Shown: one piece after another, positions 23,550-32,585 of the stretch
Numbering within the stretch: the stretch's first letter is position 1
Layout of the letters: each line of letters begins with the position of its first letter
NCBI GenBank assembly: GCA_965603075.1
Contig: CBFDBO010000032.1
Location: 1-33,458 of the forward strand
Source: JABJOR01 sp965603075
Lineage (GTDB): Bacteria > Pseudomonadota > Alphaproteobacteria > Rhodospirillales > Casp-alpha2
Length of the DNA stretch: 33,458 bases
Reading direction: 5' to 3'
The notes under the pieces: generated by a model
The model's input: the letters and a program-made list of their open reading frames with translations, nothing else
What the model was told of the DNA's origin: nothing
Database searches by the model: none
Program-made: the position numbers and the translations under genes

Positions 23550-24782
23550 TCAATCAATAATGGCCTGATTAACCAAAATTCTGAGCTCTCGTTTTAGAGG
23601 GTAGGTTTCAGAAGGGGTTAGCTGTGTCATGAAGACGACGGAGAGATCCTCGGCCGGGTCATTCCAAAATACGGTATGGGCCGCCCCGCCCCAGTTGTAC
23701 TCGCCCACGGATGCCATGAGTTGTGCTTGTGTGGGGTCCATCATGATGGCGAAACCTAGGCCGAAGCCGACACCCTCAAAAACGGACTCGCCGAACCTTG
23801 GTTGTCCCATGGATGCTATGTCACCGGGTAGATGGTTCATGGTCATGTACTCGACCGTTTTACGGCCCAGTATACGAACACCGTCCAATTCACCTTCATT
23901 GAGCATCATTTGCAAAAACCGCAGATAATCGCCGGTGGTTGATATTAATCCACCGCCGCCTTGAAAACGAGAAACGGGCGCGCGAAATTGTGAGTTCTCA
24001 ATTTCTTCGGTGATGGCCATGCGGTCGCCATTTTTGTATTTGTACAGAGTTGGAAATTTTTTCAGCTCCTGATCGGCAACTTCGAAACTGGTGTTTTTCA
24101 TTTTCAAAGGATCGAGAATTCTTTCTTTCAGAATTTGATCAAGCGGCTGTTTTGCAATGACCTCTAACAAATGCCCAAGCACATCGGTTGAAATGCTATA
24201 CTCCCATTTGGCGCCGGGTTGATACCCGAGGGGGAGCTTTGCTAATGTCTCGATCCATTCCGCAAGGGGGGCACCCTTGGCATTAAAGTCCAGTTGGTGT
24301 TCTGTATAGAGTTTGCAAAGAGGGGCTGACGGATCGCTAAAAGAATAAATAAATCCCGAGGTATGGGTCATCAATTGGCGTATGGTGATTTCTGATTGAG
24401 CGGGGACAGTATCCTCAACATCCCCTCCGGGTTTGGCGAGCACCGTCATATTTTTAAGGCAGGGGATAAACTTAGAAACCGGATCATCAAGCTGAAATCG
24501 TCCTTCTTCATAGAGGGACATGGCCGCCACGTTTGTGATTGGTTTTGTCATGGAAAATATACGGAACAAAGTATCGCGGTTTACCATTGTTTCACGTGAA
24601 ACATTCATAAAGCCTTGGTGGTCCTCAAAAACCAATTCTCCATGACGCATAATGGCAATGACGGTGCAGGGTAATTTTTCTTTATCGATATACGATTTTG
24701 CCCAATCCCGAAGTCTTTCTAGTCGTTCTGGAGAGAAACCATTATCCCGCGCGGTCTTCTGAGTCGGTTTTTTAATCGCCAT
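23550..24782 (-). CDS. Serine beta-lactamase-family hydrolase (class C/EstB-like)
   Basis: The 410-residue protein belongs to the beta-lactamase/penicillin-binding-protein fold family. It has the catalytic SxxK tetrad S77-M-T-K80 (FRIFSMTKPITNVAA), the likely second-motif Tyr195 (WEYSIS), and the late GGAAHTVFW segment where the family has its KTG-like motif. Members of this branch are mostly esterases or peptidases rather than true antibiotic resistance enzymes. I chose ATG 24782, with CAGGAA nine bases upstream; longer versions run back into the preceding gene. No signal peptide is evident, so it is probably cytoplasmic. Its position as the last gene of a flagellar run is odd, and no motility role is known. 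Confidence 0.9.
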   Translation of the reverse strand: MAIKKPTQKTARDNGFSPERLERLRDWAKSYIDKEKLPCTVIAIMRHGELVFEDHQGFMNVSRETMVNRDTLFRIFSMTKPITNVAAMSLYEEGRFQLDDPVSKFIPCLKNMTVLAKPGGDVEDTVPAQSEITIRQLMTHTSGFIYSFSDPSAPLCKLYTEHQLDFNAKGAPLAEWIETLAKLPLGYQPGAKWEYSISTDVLGHLLEVIAKQPLDQILKERILDPLKMKNTSFEVADQELKKFPTLYKYKNGDRMAITEEIENSQFRAPVSRFQGGGGLISTTGDYLRFLQMMLNEGELDGVRILGRKTVEYMTMNHLPGDIASMGQPRFGESVFEGVGFGLGFAIMMDPTQAQLMASVGEYNWGGAAHTVFWNDPAEDLSVVFMTQLTPSETYPLKRELRILVNQAIID

Positions 24783-24819
24783 GTTTATTATTCCTGAATG
24801 TGTAGAAAGGTTATACGGG

Positions 24820-26619
24820 TTATACGGTGATACCAATGCCAGTGTTGTTGGTTTGTGGTTTTTCGTCCGGCAGCTCTGGATCGATAAAGGCATCGGGTGC
24901 GGCCTGAAATGACATGCCGCCGTTCATGCCAACAATTTCGTTGGCGCTGGCAAAGATCGTCATAATGTTTGCCCGAACTTCATCGGGCAATTTCACACTG
25001 GTACGAATGATCATATCCAATCGTTTTTCACCCTTTTCGACAATACCGTCTAATTGTAATCGGCCAATTTTGCTTAAATTAAGATCGATTAAAAACCTTT
25101 GCCCCTTGCGGTTTTGTTCATCGTTATCTTCATCGTCTGAAAGGTTGCGACTGAAGAACCTTATTTGTTGAAGGCCGTCTTCCGATAGCAGGGGGATTAA
25201 AGTTCCCCGCCAATCATCGGTTCTGGTAGGGGTGGCAACATCATCATCACTTCTGCCCAGTAATTTAAACTCTTCCCCCAATTTTTGCAAAATTCCGGGT
25301 TTTGCTTTTGCCAGTATTTTGGTTGCATTACTGCCAAGCCAATCTTTAACTTCCCCGCCTTTCAGGGCGCTCAGAAAAAATAATGTCATAGCCGTAAACT
25401 GTGCATTGGGTTTGGGTAGAATATGGTTTGTGATGTGCTCGACCATTTGTGGGGCTGCGGATTGTAAGGTCGCCAACCCGTCATCTAAGCTGGGCCACGA
25501 TTGGTTCATAATCATGCCCTCGCGGTGAATAATGGAAGGCATAGGTTGTTGGGGTGCTGGAATTTTTGGCTGGCTTGCCACTGTAAATGTAACCTCGGTG
25601 CCCACAGGAAGGGATTGCGTGGTGGCAACCGAAAGGGAAAGGGGGATATTTGATGTGCTTACAATTGATGTTCCGTGACTGCCTAAACCGACCACCATAC
25701 CAGTTAGGATTGATCCCGTGGAAATAGGGGCGATGTTGGGTGTTGATGATGGTCCTGAGGGCAGGGCTATGATCATGCCTTCGGCCTTTGGTGGCGTGAG
25801 GTTTGTTATGGTGATCGAGAACTGAGTGCCCGGAGGGATGGTGTTTGTTAGGAGGGCTGTTGGCGAGCTCGATAGAGGTGTTTGAAACAGTGTTTGAGTT
25901 GCTTGTCCCGCTTGCGCCGACGGAGATGTTGTTAAGGGTGCTGGAGATGAGGGCGCTTGATTACTCGGTTGTCCTAAAGGGGCGTTTGTTATACTGGTTT
26001 GAGGCGTTGTTTGTGCCGTCAGAGTTCCAGAATTAGGGGGTGCAATTTGCCCAGAGGATGCCGCTGCGTTTGGTGATACGGTCCCTGTGAGTGCATTCCC
26101 CGCGCTAATTCCCGTTCCCACACCTGCGCCCGTACCTAGTCCCGTACCCGCTCCCATCATGCCAGATGAAGATGTCGGGTTAATGACGGTTGCTAACACC
26201 GTAGAGCCGGTTGTCATTGTGAGGGTTGTCGGGGTGATGGTCTGGCTGATTTGTGGTGCGGTTGATTGCGCGCCTTGTCCTTGCATAGATTGTGGCGCGT
26301 TGCCCGTTTGAACAGGTTTTCCCGCTACGTCCAAAATTTGTAATTGGAAGCCCGCATTACTGCTGCGATAGGGAACTTGCAAGGTCAGGGATTGATTAGC
26401 TGTTAGGGGAAAGGACGTTTCAGCAGTGACTTTCCCCAGTGGTGTATTAATTTCAACGCGCCCACCCGTAACCGTAATGATACTGGCTTCAATGCGGGTG
26501 CCCGTATTTAATTGGGCCATTAACGGCGGGGGCGTTTTAATGACCAAGCTGGGTTGTGTCGATGCCGTCGTTGACACCGAAGGAGCGGTTGAGGGCGGTG
26601 GCGGTTGTATGGTGCTCAT
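24820..26619 (-). CDS. Probable flagellar hook-length control (FliK-like) protein
   Basis: The 599-residue protein begins with a Pro/Ser/Thr-rich stretch (1-30), then a small beta-rich unit (about 30-120, RIEASIITVTGGRVEINTPLG). A long low-complexity region rich in Thr, Ser, Pro, Gly and Gln follows (about 120-280), including a Gly-Thr-Ala run (GAGTGLGTGAGVGTG). A second beta-rich unit covers about 280-355, and a folded C-terminal domain 390-580. The part QRFLIDLNLSKIGRLQLDGIV and the following helix region resemble the FliK hook-domain pattern of two strands followed by a helix. FliK measures hook length and switches export specificity; this layout of disordered ruler plus compact C-terminal domain fits. 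The call is inferred from composition, that C-terminal pattern and location after flhG. It may instead be an unnamed flagellar-cluster protein. Confidence 0.5.
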   Translation of the reverse strand: MSTIQPPPPSTAPSVSTTASTQPSLVIKTPPPLMAQLNTGTRIEASIITVTGGRVEINTPLGKVTAETSFPLTANQSLTLQVPYRSSNAGFQLQILDVAGKPVQTGNAPQSMQGQGAQSTAPQISQTITPTTLTMTTGSTVLATVINPTSSSGMMGAGTGLGTGAGVGTGISAGNALTGTVSPNAAASSGQIAPPNSGTLTAQTTPQTSITNAPLGQPSNQAPSSPAPLTTSPSAQAGQATQTLFQTPLSSSPTALLTNTIPPGTQFSITITNLTPPKAEGMIIALPSGPSSTPNIAPISTGSILTGMVVGLGSHGTSIVSTSNIPLSLSVATTQSLPVGTEVTFTVASQPKIPAPQQPMPSIIHREGMIMNQSWPSLDDGLATLQSAAPQMVEHITNHILPKPNAQFTAMTLFFLSALKGGEVKDWLGSNATKILAKAKPGILQKLGEEFKLLGRSDDDVATPTRTDDWRGTLIPLLSEDGLQQIRFFSRNLSDDEDNDEQNRKGQRFLIDLNLSKIGRLQLDGIVEKGEKRLDMIIRTSVKLPDEVRANIMTIFASANEIVGMNGGMSFQAAPDAFIDPELPDEKPQTNNTGIGITV

Positions 26620-26684
26620 GATCTATAAATGAGGCCTTCCGCAGTTTGGTTAAGAAACGAGTATATACGAAATTTGGTATTATA

Positions 26685-27476
26685 TTAAATTAGATCTCGA
26701 ACTTTTGCTGATACAGCCTCTATATCTACGGCGGCCTCACTATTTGGAAAGCGAGTCAGCAATGACGATTGATTTCTTATCGCTTCTCGGACTTTATCAT
26801 CGCGTCTTATAATACCGAGCAAAGTCGGGGTGTAATCCAGAAATCCCTGACAAGCTTTTAATAACGTATTATAGGTGCGCTCACCTTCGCGTGTTGAATT
26901 TACCATATTGGCGACAACGGTAATATTTGCATTTGGGCTTTCGTTTCGAGTGACCTTGATAAAGGCGTAGGCATCGGTCAACGCTGTCGGCTCATCCGTT
27001 ACAACGACAATATACATGGAAGCATTGGTCGCCAACTGGCGGACCGAGCGATCGATACCTGCGCCTAAATCGAGTAACACGTTATCGTAATTACCCGCAA
27101 TTTGGCCGATTTCATTGGATAACATGCGTAATCGGCTGGGGGGTAAATTAGCCAGTGAGCCAGAACCGGATCGCCCAGCAATAACATCAAAACCGCCTTC
27201 AGGGTAATGAGTGATGGCTTGTGACATGGCAATCTTGCCACTGATGACACCGCCTAAATCATACTTAGGTGTCAGCCCCAATTGAATGTCCAAATTTGCA
27301 AGGCCCAGGTCACCATCAAAGAGTAAAATGTTTTTATCACGATTTGCCAAAGCATGGGCAAGGGTAATAGCAAACCAAGTTTTTCCAACCCCGCCTTTTC
27401 CTGAAGCAATCGCAATCACGTTCCGAGACTTTGCTTCGGAGGGCGTTATCGGAGAGGATGGTGGGGTATTCGCCAT
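26685..27476 (-). CDS. flhG: Flagellar number regulator FlhG (MinD-like ATPase)
   Basis: FlhG is a MinD/ParA-type ATPase that limits flagellar number and placement. The 263-residue protein has the deviant Walker A GKGGVGKT with Lys32, the switch regions LFDGDLGLANLDIQLGL and NVLLDLGAGIDRSV, and NMVNSTREGERTYNTLLKAC. It is shorter than cell-division MinD, and the ATG is 33 bases after the flhA stop. Position next to flhA makes FlhG the best name. FlhF, the GTPase partner usually encoded between flhA and flhG, is absent from that interval. Confidence 0.9.
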   Translation of the reverse strand: MANTPPSSPITPSEAKSRNVIAIASGKGGVGKTWFAITLAHALANRDKNILLFDGDLGLANLDIQLGLTPKYDLGGVISGKIAMSQAITHYPEGGFDVIAGRSGSGSLANLPPSRLRMLSNEIGQIAGNYDNVLLDLGAGIDRSVRQLATNASMYIVVVTDEPTALTDAYAFIKVTRNESPNANITVVANMVNSTREGERTYNTLLKACQGFLDYTPTLLGIIRRDDKVREAIRNQSSLLTRFPNSEAAVDIEAVSAKVRDLI

Positions 27477-27509
27477 GAGAAATTATTACCTTAGATGCTG
27501 TGGCCTGAG

Positions 27510-29675
27510 CTAAATTTGGCCGACAGTTTTAATGCGGGCTTTCGGGTGAACTTCGTTTTGTGACATAACAACGGTTGCGGGACGGAACCGTTCAATGATG
27601 GATCTTACATAGGGACGAATACCGGGGCTGGATAACAGAACGGGTGTTTCGCCCAACATGGCTTGGCGTTCAAACGTGGCCCGCATGGCATTGATGAAAT
27701 CTTGCATATGCGAGGGTGCCAGCGACAATTGACGTTCATCGCCTGTGCCAATCAATGATTCTGCAAAAACTTGTTCCCATTGAGGTGATAGTGTCACAAG
27801 CGGAATAAAGCCTTGGTCATTTTCGTTCATGTCACTGATCTGTCGAGCCAATCGTGAGCGGACATGTTCGGTGATCATTAAAATATTTCGTGTCTGGCTA
27901 GAGGATTCAGATATGGCTTCTAAAATTGTGGGTAAATCACGAATGGATACACGTTCAGACAACAAGTTTTGCAAGGTTCGTTGGATACCGCCCACCGTAA
28001 TTTGATTGGGTACCAAATCCGCAATAAGTTTTTGGTGATCGCTCTCAAGGTCATCCAATAACTTTTGCGTTTCAGCAAAAGACAGTAAATCGGACATGTT
28101 GTCTTTAATGATTTCTGTAATGTGGGTGGTAATAACGGTTGCTGGGTCGACCACCGTATACCCCCTGAATTGCGCTTCTTCGCGGTTGGCTTCATCAATC
28201 CACATGGCAGGTAATCCAAATGTTGGCTCCGTGGTTTTTTCACCCGCCAAGGTTATCTCTTCACCGCGAGGGTCCATGATTAACATTTGGTTGGGGCGTA
28301 AATCACCTTTGCCAGATTCAATTTCTTTGACCCGAATGACATAGGTATTCGCCGGAAGCTGCATGTTATCTTGGATGCGTACACTGGGCATAACAAAACC
28401 TACATCAGCGGCGATTTGTTTGCGTAGGGCTTTAATTTGATCCGTTAAGCGCTGTCCGTCGCGTGGTGTATTGATTAGCCCGAGTAAGCCGTAACCCAAT
28501 TCCAAACGCAGAAAATCAATCTTGAGGGTCGCTGAAATTGGCTCTTCCGGCATTGGCGGGGCTACTTGTTCGGCCTGTTCCACTTGTTCTGCTTGCTCAA
28601 CCACGGCACGTTTTACCGATTTGAAGTTATAATAAGCGAGACCACCTGAAACCACAGAGATAAAAACAAAGGGGATTGCTGGAATGCCCGGTAATAGAGC
28701 AAGGCTGATTGTTAACGCAGATACAAGCCCCATCGCCTTAGGTTGACCACCAAGCTGTGTGAACAGCGCTTTATCGGTATTGCCACGGATACCCGCTTTG
28801 GTGACAACCATACCTGCTGCGGTGGAGACCACCAGAGCTGGAATTTGTGTAACCAAGCCATCCCCCACAGTCAGGGCAACATAACTGTTGGCCGCATCGC
28901 CAAAAGACATGTCATTTTGAGCCACGCCAATGATCATTCCACCGATAACGTTGATGAATGTAATCAACAATCCAGCAATAGCATCACCGCGAACAAACTT
29001 TGCGGCACCATCCATGGCACCAAAGAACGTGCTTTCGTCTTCCAATGTTTGCCGACGATTACGAGCCTGATCTTCATCAATAAGACCTGACGATAAATCC
29101 GCGTCGATGGCCATTTGCTTGCCGGGCATAGCGTCCAAAGTAAAGCGGGCGGAGACTTCTGCAATACGTCCTGAACCCTTTGTAATAACGACAAAGTTCA
29201 CGATAACCAAGATGGCAAAAACAATAATACCAATGACGAAATTACCACCCATGACAAAGCTGCCGAATGCCTCAATGACTTGTCCCGCAGCGGCGGGACC
29301 TTCGTGTCCATGGGAAAGAATTAATCGCGTAGAAGCCAAATTCAACGACAGCCGGATCATGGTCGCGATCAGTAATACCGTAGGAAAGGAGCTAAATTCA
29401 AGGGGGCGATCAATGAACAACGCCGTCATCAAGACCATCACAGAAAAAGTGATCGAGATCGCTAAGAAGAAATCAAGCATCCACCATGGCATTGGCAATA
29501 TCATGATCACAAGGATTAAAACCATACCCAATGCGAGGAAGATATCGCCTTGTCGCGACAGTTGAGATAATCGACCTAAAGCACCCTGGGCGAACTGTCC
29601 CATCACAACAGAACTGTCCGGAAGGGTTTCACCTTCAGGGGTCGTTACTGCATTTTCTGGTGTACCTTCGGCCAT
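27510..29675 (-). CDS. flhA: Flagellar export gate protein FlhA
   Basis: FlhA forms the nonameric gate ring of the flagellar type III export machine; its cytoplasmic domain receives chaperone-substrate complexes. The 721-residue protein has about eight membrane segments in residues 45-345, the family signature region FPTVLLIATMIRLSLNLASTRLIL, and the conserved cytoplasmic loop ARFTLDAMPGKQMAIDADL. The linker carries a repeated VEQAEQ run (about 357-370), a local expansion that should only lengthen the flexible segment. The C-terminal domain ends normally. It belongs to the minus-strand flagellar run between flbD and flhG. The usual length is about 690-700 residues. Confidence 0.97.
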   Translation of the reverse strand: MAEGTPENAVTTPEGETLPDSSVVMGQFAQGALGRLSQLSRQGDIFLALGMVLILVIMILPMPWWMLDFFLAISITFSVMVLMTALFIDRPLEFSSFPTVLLIATMIRLSLNLASTRLILSHGHEGPAAAGQVIEAFGSFVMGGNFVIGIIVFAILVIVNFVVITKGSGRIAEVSARFTLDAMPGKQMAIDADLSSGLIDEDQARNRRQTLEDESTFFGAMDGAAKFVRGDAIAGLLITFINVIGGMIIGVAQNDMSFGDAANSYVALTVGDGLVTQIPALVVSTAAGMVVTKAGIRGNTDKALFTQLGGQPKAMGLVSALTISLALLPGIPAIPFVFISVVSGGLAYYNFKSVKRAVVEQAEQVEQAEQVAPPMPEEPISATLKIDFLRLELGYGLLGLINTPRDGQRLTDQIKALRKQIAADVGFVMPSVRIQDNMQLPANTYVIRVKEIESGKGDLRPNQMLIMDPRGEEITLAGEKTTEPTFGLPAMWIDEANREEAQFRGYTVVDPATVITTHITEIIKDNMSDLLSFAETQKLLDDLESDHQKLIADLVPNQITVGGIQRTLQNLLSERVSIRDLPTILEAISESSSQTRNILMITEHVRSRLARQISDMNENDQGFIPLVTLSPQWEQVFAESLIGTGDERQLSLAPSHMQDFINAMRATFERQAMLGETPVLLSSPGIRPYVRSIIERFRPATVVMSQNEVHPKARIKTVGQI

Positions 29676-29722
29676 TTTGAGGTCTTCTTAATCTTATAAA
29701 AGGGTTCTAGAAGTTGTATATC

Positions 29723-31078
29723 TTAACTAAAGGAAGGGCGATCTTCGCCCGCCGGTGGAACGGCAATACCTTGGTCATTGTATAGCTTGAGCTTATTACG
29801 AAGGGTCCGGATTGAGATACCTAAAATTGTTGCCGCGTGGGTGCGGTTGCCGATGCAATGTTCTAGCGTATTAATAATCAATTGTCGTTCAACATTTGCA
29901 ACTGTTTGGCCGACGAGTTGGCCCGTTCCGCCCGTTCCATCATTCCCACCATCGTTGGATTGAGTGCTGCCGCTTCCAGACATATCATTCAACATGATGG
30001 CATCTATATCAATGGTGGGACCCGTAGCCAGCAAGACACTTCTGTGAATTGTGTTTTCCAGCTCTCGAACATTGCCGGGCCAAGAATGAGCTTCGAGTAA
30101 AGTCATGGCGGCCTTTGAAATCGGGCGCTCTGCAACATCATTGGCCTCAGAGTATTTTTTAACAAAGAAATCGATTAATACCGGAATGTCACCTGGGCGT
30201 TCCGCAAGTGTTGGCATGCGCAAGTTCATAACATTCAGGCGGAAATAGAGATCTTCACGGAAATTTCCTTTGGAGACTTCTTCTTCAATCTTGCGGTTCG
30301 ATGTGGCGATAATGCGAACATCCACCTTTACGGGTTTATTCGAGCCTATGCGGTCGACTTCCTTTTCTTGAAGGACGCGCAGTAATTTGGCTTGCAAGCT
30401 GATATCCATTTCGGTGATTTCATCAAGCAGCAAAGTACCGCCATCGGCTTCTTCAAACTTTCCAATGCGACGGGCTATGGCACCCGTGAAGGCGCCTTTT
30501 TCATGTCCGAATAATTCAGATTCTAATAATGCTTCGGGAATGGCCGCACAATTGATGGCGACGAAGCGTTTGTCGGTCCGGCGGCTTTTAGCATGGATAT
30601 GACGCGCCATCATTTCTTTGCCCGTACCGGAAGAACCTGTAATCATGATACTGGCTTCGCTTGGCGCTACCTGTTCAGCCAACCGCACGACACTTAACAT
30701 GCGATCATCAGCGGCAATTAGATCAAACTCTTCTTCGGCAACGGCGGTTAAGACAGCGGCAATTAATTCTGCGTCCGGGGGCAGGGGAATGTATTCTTTT
30801 GCACCGGCTTTAATCGCGCGAACGGCGGCTTGTGAGTCTGTGCCAACACCACATGCGATAACGGGAATATTAATACGTTCTGCTTCGAGCGAGGCAATTA
30901 AATCAGCAATATTGAGCATCACATCGGCCATGATAACATCCGCACCATTGCCAGCACGTAGGGCGTTTAGGGTCTCGTTGATGCTATCAACGTGAGATAC
31001 TTGCGCACCACGGGACATAGCAATTTGACTTGCTGCGCCAATCTGGCCCCCTAAATTTCCCATTATCAGTACGCGCAT
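29723..31078 (-). CDS. flbD: Sigma-54-dependent flagellar activator FlbD
   Basis: FlbD is the NtrC-like activator of late flagellar promoters in alphaproteobacteria. The 451-residue protein has a receiver-like domain (1-115), a sigma-54 AAA+ domain (about 122-365; Walker A GSSGTGKE at 148-155, the sigma-54 contact loop GAFTGA at 195-200), and a Fis-type helix-turn-helix at the end (THAATILGISIRTLRNKLKLY). The receiver keeps Asp52 but lacks the N-terminal acidic pair and the conserved Lys (GAKEYIPLP), as in Caulobacter FlbD, so it is probably not controlled by ordinary phosphorylation. It is encoded between motA and flhA. Confidence 0.93.
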   Translation of the reverse strand: MRVLIMGNLGGQIGAASQIAMSRGAQVSHVDSINETLNALRAGNGADVIMADVMLNIADLIASLEAERINIPVIACGVGTDSQAAVRAIKAGAKEYIPLPPDAELIAAVLTAVAEEEFDLIAADDRMLSVVRLAEQVAPSEASIMITGSSGTGKEMMARHIHAKSRRTDKRFVAINCAAIPEALLESELFGHEKGAFTGAIARRIGKFEEADGGTLLLDEITEMDISLQAKLLRVLQEKEVDRIGSNKPVKVDVRIIATSNRKIEEEVSKGNFREDLYFRLNVMNLRMPTLAERPGDIPVLIDFFVKKYSEANDVAERPISKAAMTLLEAHSWPGNVRELENTIHRSVLLATGPTIDIDAIMLNDMSGSGSTQSNDGGNDGTGGTGQLVGQTVANVERQLIINTLEHCIGNRTHAATILGISIRTLRNKLKLYNDQGIAVPPAGEDRPSFS

Positions 31079-31120
31079 TAAACGTAAGCTCCGTTAGAAA
31101 GTAAATTATTATTCTTGATC

Positions 31121-31933
31121 TTAGTCAAAGTATTGCACCTTATCCGATGGGGGAAGGATGCTATTGATCATTAGTTCCAACCGTCTGGGGTTTTCTTGAC
31201 GACCGATAGATGCAGCTCCCATCATATAAATTGTCCGAATGGTGGCTTCCTCAGCAGAATTGCGCTCTAGCTTTGCAGCAAGCGGCATAAAAACCATATA
31301 GGCCAGCACCGCACCGTAGAAAGTCGTCAATAGAGCAACCGCCATGCTGGGGCCAATCATTGTTGGATCAGCAAGGTTGCCCAGCATCTGAACAAGACCA
31401 ACCAATGTACCAATTAAACCCATTGCAGGGGATATTTCTGCCATCTTGCGTAACACGCTTGCCGATTTATTGTGACGCTGCAGGGTTGCGCTCAAATTAC
31501 GACGGAGAATGGTCTCAATCTCTGAACCTGGTGTCCCGTCCATGGCCATTGTTAGACCAGATTGAAAAAATTGTTCGCTGCCCATTTCATTAACGATAGG
31601 CTGTAAGGACAATACGCCCTTACGGCGGGCCAATTCGGCAACGCCAAGGGCTTGATGGGCTGCTACGGTAGAATTGCGAGGTGTATGGAAAACAGCCTGT
31701 GAGACGATTTTAATTGTTTTTGACATTTCATCAAAGCTGAAACAAATAGTGGTAATGGCAAAGGTGCCGCCGATAACAATCAATATTGAGGGAATATTGA
31801 TAAATGAACCGGGTGATCCACCAAAGAATATAGCCGCAATAATAAGGCCAAAGCCGAGGGTTAATCCCGAGATTGTTGCAAAATCAAGCCCGTCGTGTTG
31901 GGTTCTAACAGAAATGTCGATGTCATCAGCCAT
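31121..31933 (-). CDS. motA: Flagellar motor stator protein MotA
   Basis: MotA with MotB forms the ion-driven stator that turns the rotor. The 270-residue protein has four hydrophobic segments (about 18-39, 44-66, 166-187 and 195-220) with a large cytoplasmic loop between the second and third, as in the family, and the conserved SPAMGLIGTLVGLVQML third helix. The short N-terminus and compact length resemble the PomA/MotA branch; whether it uses protons or sodium cannot be read with confidence. No motB is visible nearby. It follows fliN after 10 bases. Confidence 0.92.
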   Translation of the reverse strand: MADDIDISVRTQHDGLDFATISGLTLGFGLIIAAIFFGGSPGSFINIPSILIVIGGTFAITTICFSFDEMSKTIKIVSQAVFHTPRNSTVAAHQALGVAELARRKGVLSLQPIVNEMGSEQFFQSGLTMAMDGTPGSEIETILRRNLSATLQRHNKSASVLRKMAEISPAMGLIGTLVGLVQMLGNLADPTMIGPSMAVALLTTFYGAVLAYMVFMPLAAKLERNSAEEATIRTIYMMGAASIGRQENPRRLELMINSILPPSDKVQYFD

Positions 31934-31943
31934 ACTATATGTG

Positions 31944-32321
31944 TTAGCTCTTATCTGATTTTACAATTTCAGTCATGGTAATGCCCAAACGATCTTCGAC
32001 CACAACAACCTCACCTCGGGCGACGAGACGATCATTGACGTAAATATCGATAGCTTCACCAACTTTACGATCTAATTCGATAACGGCGCCACGGCCCAAT
32101 TTGAGCAATTGGCTCACTTGCATGGTCGCCTTACCCAAAACGGCTGATACCTTTACTGGAATATCATAAACCGCTTCTAGGTCCTTTGCGCTTTTTGGCA
32201 GATCGTTGGCGTCCACCATAGCCTGACCAATGTTGGCAGGCGGTGAAGGCTCTACACCGGAAGTGGCCGGATTATCGGTTTCGTCAAATTCGTTTAATGA
32301 CAGGTCTTCTTCTTCGGCCAT
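31944..32321 (-). CDS. fliN: Flagellar switch protein FliN
   Basis: FliN is a C-ring protein that, with FliM and FliG, sets rotor direction and docks the export ATPase complex through FliH. The 125-residue protein has an acidic, disordered N-terminus (1-50) and the SpoA domain (about 50-122): VYDIPVKVSAVLGKATMQVSQLLKLGRGAVIELDR, given here only by its ends VYDIPVKVS and GRGAVIELDR, then VNDRLVARGEVVVVEDRLG. GGAGAG lies just before the ATG, a strong ribosome-binding site. It heads the fliN-motA-flbD-flhA-flhG run after an AT-rich gap. Confidence 0.95.
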   Translation of the reverse strand: MAEEEDLSLNEFDETDNPATSGVEPSPPANIGQAMVDANDLPKSAKDLEAVYDIPVKVSAVLGKATMQVSQLLKLGRGAVIELDRKVGEAIDIYVNDRLVARGEVVVVEDRLGITMTEIVKSDKS

Positions 32322-32585
32322 TTAACTCTCCTATTTTCATTTTTTTTCTGTTTAGGTCGATCCAAAATTATATCTGGAGGAACCTTTTTTACAGAAACTT
32401 CTTATGGGATTGCTCGTTTCATTCTATAGCATCTACAGGAACCATCATATTGTCATTCATAATTCATAAAAAACCCTGAATTCTGCGGTATTTATGAGTG
32501 TTTTTATTCATAATCTTAAATATTTAACTGTTTTTATTAATTTATGTGTCGATCGATCATATCGATTCGCACAATTTGTATTTTT
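32322..32585 (-). promoter_or_regulatory. AT-rich gap upstream of fliN, likely promoter region
   Basis: This 264-base stretch interrupts an otherwise tight flagellar run and has no credible gene. It is very AT-rich, with poly-T/A tracts, a GANTC site (GATTC at 32564-32568) and a short inverted repeat TCGAT-N7-ATCGA near 32549-32565. The distance and the strong ribosome-binding site of fliN suggest a separate promoter for fliN onward. No clear sigma-54 motif was found. Confidence 0.4.

Noticed and set aside
24783..24893. Longer N-terminus for the beta-lactamase-family protein
   Set aside because: It would overlap the end of the upstream gene; ATG 24782 has a good ribosome-binding site and gives the usual family length.
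28560..28620. VEQAEQ repeat in flhA as a frameshift or assembly error
   Set aside because: The frame is intact on both sides and the run is in the variable linker between membrane and cytoplasmic domains, where expansions are tolerated.
29723..31078. Degenerate receiver in the sigma-54 activator as a damaged gene
   Set aside because: Loss of the acidic pair and the conserved Lys is the normal state of FlbD, and the rest of the protein is intact.
32429..32443. Sigma-54-like promoter on the minus strand upstream of fliN
   Set aside because: The GG and GC elements are 11 bases apart instead of the required 10, and the surrounding bases do not match the consensus.
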